The position numbers and the translations under genes were made by a program. DNA of 64,000 bases from Papaver somniferum. Its lineage: Eukaryota > Streptophyta > Magnoliopsida > Ranunculales > Papaveraceae. The notes under the pieces were generated by a model. That model was not told the origin of the DNA, did not search any database, and worked only from the letters and a program-made list of their open reading frames with translations. The DNA lies in NCBI RefSeq assembly GCF_003573695.1, contig NC_039359.1, positions 156,852,210 through 156,916,209 on the forward strand, read 5' to 3'. Numbering within the stretch: position 1 is the first letter of the stretch; each line of letters opens with the position of its first letter. Of this stretch, positions 21,601 through 39,324 are shown piece after piece.

Positions 21601-22630
21601 AAAAACCATTTTCTCTAACATATTTCACTCACCCTCCTGTAATTCATTTATAGTTTAATAATTAATGCACATGCTTTAAAAGAAAATACGAGTCAATTGA
21701 GGACAAAACTGCTTATTTTTTCTTTCATCGATCAGGAGTAAATAAATTTGCATATAAAATTATTTGTTCTACTTTGGTTCAACGAGTAATCCATGATTTG
21801 TAGATACGAGCGGGAAAAGAAATTTAGAAAATGTTCCGCTCAATGGGACAAAAAAAGAGTATAAATTTAAGGATGTGGTTAACAAATAAAATTATTGTTT
21901 AAGGGAGACATCTCTGGACTTGAATCTTTGTTATCAAGAACATTTGATTTTTACTCTAGATGCAATTTCATGGGTTGTTGTCTATAGTTTATATAGTTTA
22001 TCGTAGGATAATGCTTTTTCAGTATTCGTTTCATTAAAATAAGAATATCCAATAAAGTATTCGTATTCGATATCCGCTATTCAAAATTTTTGGATAATAT
22101 TCTAACGATTCAAATGAACTCGGACGATATCGAATATTCAGCTATCCATCGACAATCCTAAATTAAAGGACTAGTATCAGATGTAATTTTTTTTAAGGGG
22201 TGCAACGTCCATATAAAACACAAACCAATAGTCACCACAGGATCTATTACATTAATATTCTCATGAAATTTGTTAACCCCTTTTAGCAGTCCTACTGTAC
22301 TGTCTGTACACATAGTTGAACTCAAGCCCAGTGAAAAAGAGATCGCCAAATAAAAGTACCACGGGGTGCGCCCTCACTCCAAACACAACACATTACAGAC
22401 AACTCACACTGCACGCTTTGAAATCAAAGAAAATGATAACTCGCGGCTGCCGAGTAGAGGGTAATAGGGTCATCAGATAAAACAGATCCATCCATATGTT
22501 GGAAAAGAGACGAATAAGTGTAATTTGCATGGCGTGGATATGTAAGACGGTCAATTCCCAGACAATCTGAGATGAGAAAACCTAGTCCCACTGTTTTGAT
22601 ATATAAACTGTAAGCATTGTTATAGTCAAA
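21600..22630. other. Non-coding stretch, nothing recognised
   Basis: AT-rich sequence without an ORF of interest, RNA gene or clear repeat on either strand. Confidence 0.5.
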
Positions 22631-23195
22631 CTAGATTTTGTGCCCGTGCTACACCCGGGCGCTCTGCACACATAATCATATACATGCATCATTACATAAT
22701 CATTTATTAGGTGTCGTGGGGCTTCGTCCCGCCCCACCGCGATATATTTTTTATTAGGGGTGGCTCGGCTTCGCCTCTCCCAGTCCCGATTCATTTTTGA
22801 TTTGGTGTTGCACAACTTCACCCCGTCCTGTCTCGATACATTTTTGATTAGATGTGGTTCGGCTTCGCCCCGTCGCTACACCATTTTGATTTGGTGTGGC
22901 TCCGTTATTTGGTGTGACTCGGCTTTGCCTCGCCCCGTCGTTTGGGTTTTTTGCTTGGGGTTTTTTATTTGGTGCTACACATCATGCATCTCTTTTCTTA
23001 TAATCATATTTTTGATTTGGTAAAGCTCGGCTTCGCCTCGCCCCGTCCCGATTTGCTTTGGTGATTAGTGTAGGCCATCACTAATCCCATAATCACTTCG
23101 TACTGAAAGAAGTTAACCATATTCATAACGCCTCGCCCTGACTCATTTTTAATTTGGTATCGCGCGGCTTCGCTTTGCTTCGTCCTCATCTATGA
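22630..23195. repeat. Degenerate GC-rich minisatellite (CGGCTTCGCC units)
   Basis: About ten imperfect units built on (GTGG)CTCGGCTTCGCCTCGCCCCGTCCCG followed by ATTTTTGATTTGGT run through 22,700-23,190, interrupted at 22,950-23,010 and 23,050-23,130. They stand out against an AT-rich background. The block starts after TTTGTGCCCGTGCTACACCC, whose GCCCG/CGGGC can form a hairpin. No protein frame is conserved across units. A Helitron or other mobile origin is possible but not shown. Confidence 0.55.
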
Positions 23196-23199
23196 TATC

Positions 23200-26100
23200 T
23201 CAAATTTTTTGTTGGGCATGTAAAACCAACATGAGATAAACATCAAAATGAATGATTAGAGCCGGTAAATGTCAAAATTCAAAATTATTCCTTGGAAAGA
23301 TATAAAAAGAAATACCGACTTCTTTTTTCTTCCTTTTGGCCAGTTTATCCAGCACAATCTCACCGGGCATAGTAAATTTTAAATTAATGTTGCAAAGATA
23401 AGTGCAAAGTTTGACCAACAACACCACCATAATACTAACTGAGGTATCTTCTTTCTTTAATAGAAGCAAAATTTGTCCCGTAACCTGTGTGACGGTTAAC
23501 TTGGTTCATATCTCATGGACCAAAGAACATGCTATTGTCTCTAACTAATATTACAATCTTACTCTTGTGTTGATTGTGTACCCTGTCCTCTAACAGAAGC
23601 TACTACAACTGATTGTGGCGTAAAAATAAAAAAAAAATAGCAAGCCATTCAAGTTCCATTGATCAATCCAACCTTCAGTGTAATAAAAGGTCAATTCAAT
23701 TTAAAATTTGATAATATCAAATACAATTCACTGTTTACAATGATCGACAGAAATATTTACAGAAATTACAGACTCATGGGAATAAAAATTACAGACTCAA
23801 GGAAGAAAAAAGCAATTAGAACGTCAAACCATACCACATTCACTCAGCAATTATGTAGCTTCCACAACAGATACATGAGATTCGTCCAATATTTGAGTCA
23901 TTTTCTGAGTTTTAAGCTCCTATATCTTAGATTCTTAATTCTTCCAAGTTATTCATTTCAATATGAAGTTCCTAAGACTAACACCAATCGTCTTTGTAAG
24001 AATCAAAATAGCACCAGAAAAACACCCAACAATACAAACTTCCAGATATGATGACGATATCCCAAGCTTAGGTTGATAAACAGGTGACCATGTACAATTC
24101 TTTGCTGCAATCGTCATACAATAATCCATATTTTATCCAGTCTTGGACACAATTATTTTCTTTCTAATGTTGTTAACATGATTCTCACATAATCTCCATG
24201 AACCTACACGAAAATTCATGTTTAGTTTTGTAACTTTTATATTAAATATTACTTGCACACATTTTTCACCCAGACAATGGAACCTCCTAGTTAAATAGTA
24301 TCCTAAAACAAAGAAGTTTTGATTCAATTACCTGAACCTTGACGAAATACACCATGTGAATTGTGTACCCTTTCAGATTCTTTCTCCTCAGGACTCGCAT
24401 CATGTCCACCTTGACCACCATTTTATCTGCAGATTCTGCACCTTCCAGTGACGAACTACACCATTTGAATCGTGTTGTATCCTTTCAGTTTCTTCCTCAT
24501 CCGGAATCACATCAAGTGCATTTTGGACATTTTATTTTGGTATTGACTGGATGAAGAAGGAGAAAAACAAATTTATTCTCTTTCATTTTGGCGTTTCAAG
24601 TACACCCTTCTTGACACACTAAGGTATTATTATGACATTCATAAATTAGCAGAAACAACTACTCCAATTTGACATCTAATCAAGATGAATTAGTAGTCTT
24701 AAAAATAATTCGACAATATTCTCTTCATTCTGGTGAAAATTGCGAAATATAGCTAATTAGGAACTTGGTAATTTACCTGACTAATTAAGATGAGCAGGCA
24801 ATTGGCCGATCTGGGTAATACCTGCCAATGTTACAACCCACCATATATGACATCCTCAATGAATTATCACCAGGAACATGATCATTAATCAGTTAATAGA
24901 TAAACACAAAAGGAAAAACCATTGATCACAATAAAAAGGTCACGGAGACATAAGAACGGGGTAATACCTGCCAATACTTTATACCATTAGTCGTATCACT
25001 GTTCAAATAATATGTCCTTATGAAGCTTCCTTATATTTTCTTAAGTGGATCACAATAACTGCTTTAAGTCTTGCATTCTCTTCCATAAATCTCGCATTTT
25101 CCGGAGCTACCTCTCAAAAAATGCTTCATTCTGAAGGCATTTTTTGATTTGGGAGAGAAAACAAACATATGTCCTGCATTTCAGGTACTCAATTAAGTCG
25201 TATTACCTAGAGTCGCCGAGTAGTGCTAGTTACCTTAAAAAAAACAATTAAGTCCATAAAATATACAAAATATGTCTCCACTAACCACAATCTCATATAT
25301 AAGAAAAAACAGCATATGCAAAAAATGTAAAGAAAAAAAATTAACTGAGAAAAAGACTAAACACATGTCAGTAAGTTCCTGGAAACCAATGACCATCATG
25401 GTCTATAGGACATAAAATTTACAAAGTTAATTTTCTATTGTAATGCATCTACAGATTGAAACACCTTGCAAAATATAGAACTTAAACTATCATAACCCAA
25501 AAATAATCATGATCACATCAGTTGAAAAAAGAATTTCAACTTTCACTTTGGATTGTTTCTACAGTTGAGTAGGAAGTAGCTTTTACTCCCTCGGTAGATT
25601 TCATTGAATCCTATAAGAAATTACATCAATGAAGGAATAAATAATAGACGCCTTATGTCAAGTAATAAGTTACCAATGGTGGATGTTGGATTTTGTATTG
25701 CCAGCAAGCCAATTTATGTCACATAGAAAACCCTAGACACCAACAAATATGCAACCCTTTTGATTTTTCCATAGTTGTTTTTTGATTCACCTTTACACAG
25801 GTAATCCTCAGAATCTCTAACCTCGCAGAGCAGCGATTTTGAACTTCCAAATAGTGTTTTTTAGGAACTACCGTGTGAGTATTATTTCCCTGCAGTACAA
25901 CAACTCCATCAGTTAAATCTAGCATGTTATGCGAAAATTGTATAGGGAATGTTAACAACATTGTATATAATAAAACACCCCACTTAATACATGTATATCT
26001 GCTACTAAAGTTAGAATCATAGACTACAATTACAGTTATGGTTGTTGTGACTACTGTTTTATTATAAATGATTTCACCCATTCCAGTCTTGTAAAGTTAG

Positions 26101-26510
26101 AGTTCAAAAATCAATAACCCATCCCTGGGAGTGAGAAATAAAATACTGAATAGCAAAAATCTGTTTCTGATCAAGTAATTCACTACTGTAACTTCTAAAC
26201 TTATCAAAATAGTTGATAAAATAATTGCCTATAACTCTAATTTCTTATTCCAAATCCAAAAATACAAAATCATATCGCTAATACAACCCTTTTCAATTTT
26301 TACTTACCTCTTCTGAAAACAATCTTCTTAGCCCATCACGATCACCTCTAATAACCAAAAAAAATCTTCTTTGTTGTTTCTGGTTCACAACCCAAAACCT
26401 CTAAAATACTCTTCTTAGCCCTACCCTTTACCCAAAACCGAATGAATGATGATAGCAATTTAAGTAAAATTAAAATTTTAAGCATAAAGAATCGAAAATT
26501 TATACTTACA
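23200..26510. other. Long non-coding stretch, nothing recognised
   Basis: Low-complexity, AT-rich sequence with only short chance ORFs. The minus-strand frame at 25,719-26,081 resembles no family I know. Confidence 0.4.
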
Positions 26511-26514
26511 ATTA

Positions 26515-26645
26515 TAACAAACGGGGTTCTAGGTAATAAGAAATCAACACTACTCTGAATTTTTTTGTATCTCTCGAAGTGCTTGAATTCCTGGTTTCTG
26601 TCTATATGGCCTCTTCTCAGCCTCCTCCAACGACAACATCATTAA
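26515..26645 (-). pseudogene. Histone H3-like exon (CENH3-like), frameshifted
   Basis: The minus strand encodes KRPYRQKPGIQALREIQKN and then, one frame over, QSSVDFLLPRTPFVII, followed by a consensus donor GTAAGT. This is the H3 alpha-N/alpha-1 block (PGTxALREIxxxQ...LL...PF). The insert length and the DFLLPRTPF wording fit centromeric H3 better than canonical H3. The frame breaks inside an A7 run (about 26,566), where one base fewer would restore it. A TTTTAG acceptor lies about 20 bases upstream of the block. I found neither the N-terminal tail exon nor the WxAEALxALQEA exons nearby, so this is a lone relic, or an exon whose partners I missed. Confidence 0.45.
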
Positions 26646-26649
26646 AAAC

Positions 26650-27720
26650 CCTAAAACGGAACATTGATCTCAGATTAGAGAGAGAGAGATAATAACATTA
26701 ATCAGTAAATGGAAAAGGTACCCATTTATCAAGTATCATCCAAAACTTTACCAATGTTGCAAAGCACTGCAGTGATAGCTCCACAGATTAGTAAACTTAA
26801 CTCGCTACCAAGAACACAATGAAGAGGCTGAGTTGAACATGCATCAATTGAATACTTATATGAGTTGAACGCCTTCAAACCCTAACTTCAATTTTGTAAA
26901 AACTGTACCTGAAAAAATAAACCCTAACCAAGCCCGTATGATCATAAATCAAGAGATTAGAGTTTCAAAAATCAAAACAAAGTTGTGCAAACCTAACCTA
27001 TGTTTCGTTTGGCTTGATTCCTTCATACCCTAACTTCCATTACAGTTACTCTTCTCGTTCAGGGAAAAGTCAGAGGAGAATAAAGAGAGCGAATTTATGT
27101 ATCATCGTTAATGATGATTTTTTTTGTAGGGAAGAAAACCTAGGTTTGTTCTTAGGGTTTCTTATAAGATTTTTTTTTTCGTTTTTATTTTTTTGTGTGT
27201 GATAAATATAAAAATTTCTTTATTTTATGAAGAAAAAGCCTTTTTTTTTTCTCTCCTTTGAGGAAAAGTGAGACGGAGCAATTCTGTGAGAGGGTGAGGG
27301 TCACCGTTCAACGTGGAGCCTAATGAGCTTAGGATTTTAAAGGAGTTAAATGACAAGGTAAAAATAAGGTTTACGGCAGTCAAAATTGGTCTACCCGAAA
27401 ACGCAAGGTTCTCTTGAGGAAGTCAGTGACCAAACCACGGTTTGCGAGCATCTTCTCTCCGTTAATACTCGAATAAGAAACCATCACGGTTGAAACGCCT
27501 TTCCTGAGGGCGTCAACATAAGCAGGCATGTGAATTCAAATAATTCATGCCGACTAACAATTCAAGTGGTATCCTCTATTTAATTACCATTAGTATCAAA
27601 ATCACCATTAATATACCATCTTCCCGGAAGTTCAAACTATGTTCAAACTGATTAATGGTGTATGATTTTCACGGGTAGGTAGCGAAATCATGTTTCAGAT
27701 ATCTATATCTATATGTTTTA
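26650..27720. other. Non-coding stretch, nothing recognised
   Basis: AT-rich sequence with T-rich tracts near 27,120-27,250. No gene or repeat could be supported. Confidence 0.4.
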
Positions 27721-27724
27721 CATC

Positions 27725-28050
27725 ATGTTTGGTTCAAGGAATTTGATTCTTGGTAATTCAATTGCGGGGAAATGTGACAAATTTCTTGAACCATACAACC
27801 CAAATTAATTCTATGTAACTGAGAATTTTGATTCCTAAGAATCTAATTCCCTCCAAAATAATAGATTTTCATTGCACTGGGCTAATAGTGCAATGGAATT
27901 GGATTCCAGGGTAAAAACAAAGTGGTTGGATTACCTCAACCAAACGCTAATTTTTTGGACTTCAATACAATTCCCTGGAATTCAATTCCACGAATCGAAT
28001 TACCCCATAATTGGATTCCTGTGAATTCAATTCTTCCGACCAAACGAGGT
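27725..28050. mobile_element. MITE with GAATTC-rich inverted ends
   Basis: The left end (TTTGGTTCAAGGAATTTGATTC) and right end (GAATTCAATTCTTCCGACCAAA) are imperfect inverted repeats, and the interior is built of further GGAATTGGATTCC-like palindromes. Size and structure fit a small non-autonomous DNA transposon. The target duplication could not be fixed because the right end is followed by a tandem duplication. Confidence 0.5.
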
Positions 28051-28095
28051 GTTAGTGTAGTATACTCCGACCAAACGAGGTGTTAGTGTAGTATA
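28034..28095. repeat. 31-bp tandem duplication
   Basis: The sequence starting CCGACCAAACGAGGTGTTAG and ending GTAGTATA is present twice in a row at the right edge of the MITE. Confidence 0.85.
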
Positions 28096-28243
28096 TCATA
28101 TTCATTGGAAGAACACTATTATATGAATATCATTATAACCAAGAACAATCAACCTTTGTTTGTTTTTTTTCTTTTTTGCGTTGATCTGATCATCATACAT
28201 AAAAAAGACGAAGGAGATGAGATAGGAACAAAGAAAAAATTTA

Positions 28244-28587
28244 GAGCATCTCCAACAGAAGGTGTAAAAAATCCTACGTGGATTTTTTATATAGTCCTTT
28301 TATTTATGGGGTCTACACATAGAGTAAATATAGGACCTCATATTTAAAAAACCATCTCCAACAGTGAGAATTTTAACCCTTAGAATTAAAAGAAAATCGA
28401 TTAAAAACATGACGTGGAGGTGCAACCGGAGGTGTAGATAACACCTTCTTGAACACCTTCATATTTAGTAATTGGTCCTTCCTAACTTGTAAGACCCTAC
28501 TGTTGAAGATGAATTTATGCTAAACGAGAGTCAAAAATCCTATGTGTCACTAAAAATAAATAGATCCACCATCTCTAGGAGATGCTC
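28244..28587. mobile_element. Tourist-like MITE (PIF/Harbinger type), TSD TTA
   Basis: The element begins GAGCATCTCCAACAG, ends CTAGGAGATGCTC and is flanked by TTA at 28,241-28,243 and 28,588-28,590. A second CATCTCCAACAG occurs internally near 28,351. The terminal inverted repeat and 3-bp target site are typical of Tourist-like MITEs. Confidence 0.8.
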
Positions 28588-28888
28588 TTATGTATAATAA
28601 AAACCACAAACGGACGGAGAAAAAAATTATGAGCTTTTAGTCAAATGGTCAACATATTTTCGGATTAGTTTTGTTTTTTAGTCCACCTATGTGCCACATG
28701 TGGAGAATGTTTTTGTCGCTGCCGGTATAGAATTTTTGACTCGGGATATGATATGAGTGTGACCGGTGCTAGAGACCATGTGATCATAGGGTGGGCTTGA
28801 ATCTTTTCTTAGGTCTGACTTGAGCTTAAAATTCACAAACATACTCAAAAAAATCTATGGAAAAAATGGCATTCTGCCTTATTGAAGG

Positions 28889-29025
28889 GTGTTTTGAGGC
28901 ATACCCATATTTTTTGAGGCATACAAAGTTATTTATCTAAATAGTGTAAGTTGATAAGGGGTGTTCTAAGGTTAGTTAAATTACTTAGATAACCTTGACT
29001 TATTTATTTATCTTTTATTAAAGGA
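28889..29025. mobile_element. Truncated end of a GAGGCATACC-type element
   Basis: GTGTTTTGAGGCATACC...TTTTTTGAGGCATAC and the following GTAAGTTGATAAGGGGTGT...TTAGTTAAATTACTTAGATAACC match the reverse complement of the right end of the element at 38,598-39,318. Only one end is present. Confidence 0.6.
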
Positions 29026-29040
29026 TGTCACAGGGGGCTT

Positions 29041-29442
29041 TTATTAAAAAAGCAAAATAGGTTCATTAGACATCATTAGAAACATCAATGGGAAGTAGCC
29101 GAGCGACAAGCTGGGCTCCTACACCTTTCTGAATAACAATGCTAGCCTATGAAAAAGAGAACCACCGATTTTATAGTTTGCGTCATGACTAGCTAAGCAA
29201 TTTCTCAATCTTTTCAAACGTAAAGTTGTATCAGCACTAAGTTCACCGAAGGAGGAGAAAGCCAATATGCCAATACCGTACCCTTGAGTCGTGCATTTGT
29301 CAAGATATTTAGTACACTTTCGGGTGACTGCTTCAGAGATGGCATGCCCAGGTATAAAGTTGCAAGTTCTAGCACTTGCGAAGGGCGACGCACCAGTAAC
29401 ATCAAAGCACACATCATTTCCATCTATCCAGTTATATACCAA
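29041..29442 (-). pseudogene. Decayed plant mobile-element gene fragment
   Basis: The minus-strand ORF contains VCFDVTGASPFASAR, GHAISEAVTRKCTKYLDKC and GILAFSSFGEL...LKRLRNCLASHDAN. After a frameshift at about 29,120 the next frame continues IVIQKGVGAQLVARLLPIDV. From memory this string is a repeated, retroelement-associated coding sequence in dicot genomes; I cannot name its domain. The copy is truncated upstream at about 29,442 and broken by the shift. Confidence 0.5.
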
Positions 29443-29843
29443 AGATCAGCAGGTTTCAAACCGCAATAGTTATTTTAATTAATTTTATCTTTTAAAAAAA
29501 TTATTTTATATTTAGAAAAAAAAAATCTATTTTAAAAAAAAAAAATCTGAAACATTCACCATTTTTTTCAAAAATTTGTAAATTACTTTTTTTAATTTAT
29601 TTTTTTCTTTTTACAATTTTTTATTTATTTTTCTAAATTTAGTTTTATTAAAAAAATATATTTTTTTCAAAAATAAAATCGAGATGCTTAAATGATGCTA
29701 TAGAACCTTCACACTTTTTGTTGTATCAGTCAGTGTTTGTCAAATTTTCAATCAGTAACATGGCTGTGAGATTGATAACAAACTTAAAATTCTCTTTCAA
29801 TAACGTATCTTAAATGGGCTGGTAGTGGTATAAGGCTTTCTTA

Positions 29844-31740
29844 GAAATGATTTTTTAGGACCATGATTTTTTTGAGGGGACCATGGTTTTATTAGGCCAC
29901 CTTCCCTATAGTGATAAGGGATGTCCTAAAACGTTGAAATGACTAACCTACTCTTAACCTAATTTAATTTAAAACCAACCTAATAACCACCTATATATAT
30001 ATAACCACCACCTCCTCCCACCACCACCGCCCACCACCTCCGATTATACCAACCACCGATTACCACCACCACCGCCCACCACTGCCGATTACCACCACCA
30101 CCACCTCCGATTATCACCACCACCAACCACCGATTACCACCACCACCTCCTCCCACCACCACCACCACCGCCTATTTAAGAAATGTAACAACATAAATGC
30201 AATCACAATTAAGTTCTGTTACATGATAATTTTATCGAGTATAAAAGACGCCAGCCGCAGCCTGATTCTGCCATGGGACCACTCCGGATGTATTTTCCAA
30301 CAAACCCTTCACTTTAATTTGATTTTGATTGCTTCAATCGAATATAAATCATCAAAATAGGGTTTTAGTAGGAGTTACAGAGCCATGTTCGGTTAGGCCG
30401 ATTTTCCAAAAAACCCTACTTTACTAACCGAACTTCTTGAAAATGAATAACACGAAGAACAGTTCGGTTCTATTGGATTTAAAACTAAGTCACCGAACTC
30501 TCTGTTCGGTTGTTTCGCAAAAAAATTTAAAACTATAAAGTAACCGAACTCCACCCTTAGAACCGGAAAAAAAAACAAATCCAGTCTAACCGAACTGTGT
30601 TGTTGTGGCCACTATCTTGAGTTCCAAAATAACCGAACTTAGCCAATAGAGTTCGGTTTTTTCGCAAAAAATTTTAAAACTACAAAGTAACCGAACTTAG
30701 CCAATAGAGTTCGGTTGATTCGCAAAAAATACTTTTAACCGAACTCCTTGTATTAGAACAACAGAAGTCCATAAGTTCGGTTCCTTCGCAAAATAAGGAT
30801 ATCACCGAACTTTAGTTTACGAAAATAATGAGAAGTCCACAAGTTCGGTTCGTTCGCAAAAATGTTAAGTTTTCTTTGTAACCGAACTCTACCTTTGAAA
30901 CTTCGTAACCGAACTCTACCTAATTCGCCAAGAAATAAATTTCGTAGTAACCGAACGTTTGCCTAATTGCACATATGAATATATAAGCCAGTTCGGTTGA
31001 TTTGCAAAATATGTTGAAGTTTGCGAACCAACTGAACTTCTAACAATAGGTTACCTTTAACCTGCAGTTCGGTTGGGAACTTGGTTGCGTTGAAGTTTGC
31101 GAACTAACCGAACACACAAGATGTACCCAAATAAATTGTCAAGTTCAAAGTTCGGTTACCTACCATTTTATCCTAGATAACCGAACATTACACTGTACGA
31201 CCAAAACCTCCATTAACGAGCGAGTTCGGTGACCTGTGTGTTTGGAAAACGTAACCGAACTACACTTTCAGGTGTGTTCGGTTACATGTTCTTGACATAC
31301 GGTAACCGAACTGACCCAAATCTACATAAAAATTTACATTTTTTTTGAAAGTTTGGAGCAATTCAACCAACATTATCTAAGTTTGAAGCACACCTGGGTA
31401 CCCAAATACCCTTCCTCCGGTTGTGGTTGGTAAAATCCATCGTTTTTCATGTTTTCCTTCTTCATCTTCTCTAACTTTACTCTCTCAATAATTCTACTTC
31501 TTTAAAAAAAAAACATCTGATTTTTTAATCACTAATTATATTTAACTTAATCATCTCACTAATCATTACACTAACTATTATTAACACTAACTAATCATCA
31601 CTCAAAATTAATTAGGAGGGTAATGTACGTATTAATATAAATATCCAGATAAGGGGTGACCTAGATTTACTTCTAATGTCTTTACCCAAAATAAAACCAT
31701 GGTCCGTCCCCAAAAAAACCATGGTCCCCAAAAACTCGTT
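29844..31740. mobile_element. hAT-like non-autonomous element e1, packed with AGTTCGGTT motifs
   Basis: 1,897 bp flanked by an 8-bp duplication CTTTCTTA (29,836-29,843 and 31,741-31,748). Its imperfect inverted ends contain GGACCATGGTTTT. More than 25 copies of AGTTCGGTT/AACCGAACT or one-mismatch forms lie at 30,390-31,310 in alternating orientations, often followed by TCGCAAAAAAT. There is no transposase. Element e2 (45,435-47,000) is a second copy. The TSD length suggests the hAT superfamily; Mutator (9 bp) is the main alternative. Confidence 0.75.
29999..30172. repeat. CCACCACCA microsatellite inside e1
   Basis: Runs of ACC/CCACC interrupted by GCC-CACCAC and CGATTACC spacers. It is absent from copy e2, so it expanded or was acquired after the copies separated. 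ORFs through it are chance Gly/Val repeats. Confidence 0.85.
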
Positions 31741-32364
31741 CTTTCTTAGTAACATCAAATGGGCTAGTCAGTAGAAGGACTGGGCTAAGAACAAAAACCA
31801 ACCAAAATTGCTAAACCAAATATTTTTTGGGCTAAATTCAGGGACGGGCTATAGCCCAGATTAGCCCCTTCATAGGCCCGTCCACTTTGCGAATGAGTTT
31901 GCTGATCTCTTTTGGGAGAAACAGCTACAGATATTCCATTGCCACAGTGAAGATAGCACCATAGATCTAGTTTTCACTGAGGATGTAAGGAGATGACGCG
32001 AAACGAATGCAAGGGACAATGTTGCCTCAACTAAGATGCAGCATTAGTGATGGAAACTCAAATATCCAATTACCATGCTCTTACAGAATTTAAGTTCTTT
32101 CCAGACAATATACTATTACAAGGTGAGAAAAAGAAAAAATTGCATGTACAATATGATTTTCTCCTATGAACATAAGTTACATCAATGAGCAAAAAAAACA
32201 TCTCAAATCTTGAAGTCCTTCACCAGTCACCGAAATAACAGTGACCAATCAATTCTCCAAGGTTAACTTCTGCAACCATTTTTGAAGTTCTAAGGACTGG
32301 ATTGGTCATGAAACCGTCATGGATGATGAATATTCTCAAGTGTTCTTGACAGCATGCAGAAACT

Positions 32365-37646
<5,282 letters not shown>

Positions 37647-38597
37647 TCTCTCATCAAAAAAACAAAATAATGAGCAAAGAAATCTTGAAATCCACAGCAA
37701 GAGGATTATAAAAACATTGGGTAATCTTCAAGGAAGAACAAACAAAAGAAAAAGCTACTAAGATTTTGAGACAAAGACCCACATTCAGTAGTAAGTAAGA
37801 CTAGTAGTAACTGATAAGCAATGAAAAGAAGAAGAAAATCTAAAAACCCATTCTGAATGGATTGCAAATGGAAGAAGAAGAAAAAAAAACAATGCTTTTA
37901 ATAAAAATTAATTTAGAGAATAAATGAAAATATGTACTTTTTTCAGTAAAAAATTCTGTCATGCATGAGAGTGAGAGATAGAAAATGAGTTAATAAGTTG
38001 AGTTACTATCACAGAGAGAACAGACAATAGAATAGATATTCAAAGAACTGACACAAACCCACTAACAGAAATGTACTGTAAATGTAGAAAAATACATTCT
38101 GAAGGTGGTGATAGTGGGAGAGATTAAACTGAATAATCCATCATAATAATAAAATTAAGTAAAGAAGACTGTGAAAGCTGAGCTTAAGAATCTTCATTAT
38201 GTGAGAATTTTAATAGACTTTCTTTTTTCAGCTTTGGGTTTAAGTAAAGAGTAATGAAGTGTGTTTGACTACTTTATGGAATTTAGATTTAGACAAGGAC
38301 AAAATGGTTTAGAGGTCAAACAGTATTGACAGCTTAACACACACACTTTATGCCAGGGTTTGGATACTTTAGAAAATCTTGTTTAGGGAGTAGTATAAGA
38401 TAATCTTTGACATTTCTGAAATGATAATAATGTAGCAAAGTGGACCCTAAAAGAATATGGATATTGTACACTACACCCATGCACATGTGTTTTGGGTATT
38501 TTAATACATCCCATTACTGTTCACATCACACCTGCTCTGAGTTTTGTGTCTGGGCCCTCTGGAGTTTGTTTGTGGTTAAAAAAATGTAAGAAATATG
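37647..38597. other. 5' region of the ALE2-like gene
   Basis: Purine-rich, AT-rich sequence upstream of the start codon, presumably 5' UTR and promoter. No gene, RNA or clear box could be pinned down. Confidence 0.4.
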
Positions 38598-39318
38598 TTT
38601 CGAGGCATACCAAAAAAATTTTTTAAGCCATAGAATACCAGGTAGTAAAACCTATAACCCCATATCAACGATATTTGATAATGACAGTAATATCCTTATC
38701 ATTTATACTTTTAAATTTAAAAAAAACATTAGTTTTTTAAAGTGTTTTCTGTATTTATAAAACTTAGATCTAGGTTCGGCTGATAACTTATCAGCCGAAC
38801 TTCACTCTTTAATTGTCGAATATAAGTTCCGCTGACTCGAGCAAAAAATAGCACAGCCGAACTTAGCATTGTTCTTCATAAAGTGAAGTTTGGGTAACAT
38901 GTTCGTGTTTAATTATCAGCCGAACTGTTCATCAATACTTTCAGAACGAAGATCAATGAGTAGTTCGGCTGGTAATTCGTTTCAATTGTAAGTCGAACTT
39001 CACTTTGTAATTAGTCGAAGATGATGAAATTTATAGTCTGGTTAGCGTCAGTTGGAGTAAGAAAGAGAGAAGAGAAGAAAAATAATTATGAAAAAAAAAT
39101 ATTAAAAATTAAATAATTAAATAATAATAATAAAAAAGTCTTATCAAAAAATTAAGTATTTTTATAAAAAAAATTAATTAAATTTTAAGAAAAAATAAAT
39201 TAATTAATCAAGGTTACCTAAGTAATTTAACTAGCTTTAGACACCTCTTATCAACCTACACTAGTTAGGGTAAGCATTGAGTATGCCTCGAAAAAAATTG
39301 GTATGCCTCAAAACAGGT
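38598..39318. mobile_element. Non-autonomous TIR element e3 with AGTTCGGCT motifs
   Basis: The ends GTTTCGAGGCATACCAA and TTGGTATGCCTCAAAAC are inverted repeats about 700 bp apart. AGCCGAACT/AGTTCGGCT-type motifs occur at 38,775-39,000. The sub-terminal stretch near 39,205-39,265, read in reverse (GTTGATAAGAGGTGT...TTAAATTACTTAGG), resembles sequences just inside the ends of e1 and e2, so the three may belong to one group. No ORF; target duplication unclear. Confidence 0.55.
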
Positions 39319-39324
39319 TTCTTA

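Noticed and set aside
22633..22660. Possible Helitron terminus (GCCCG/CGGGC hairpin)
   Set aside because: No paired TC start or CTRR end and no Rep/helicase sequence could be found.
25060..25140. Minus-strand string ENARFMEENARLKAV resembling a leucine-zipper part
   Set aside because: Too short, with stops on both sides and no neighbouring homeodomain or other domain.
29980..30168. Gly/Val-rich minus-strand ORF
   Set aside because: A frame through the CCACCACCA microsatellite.
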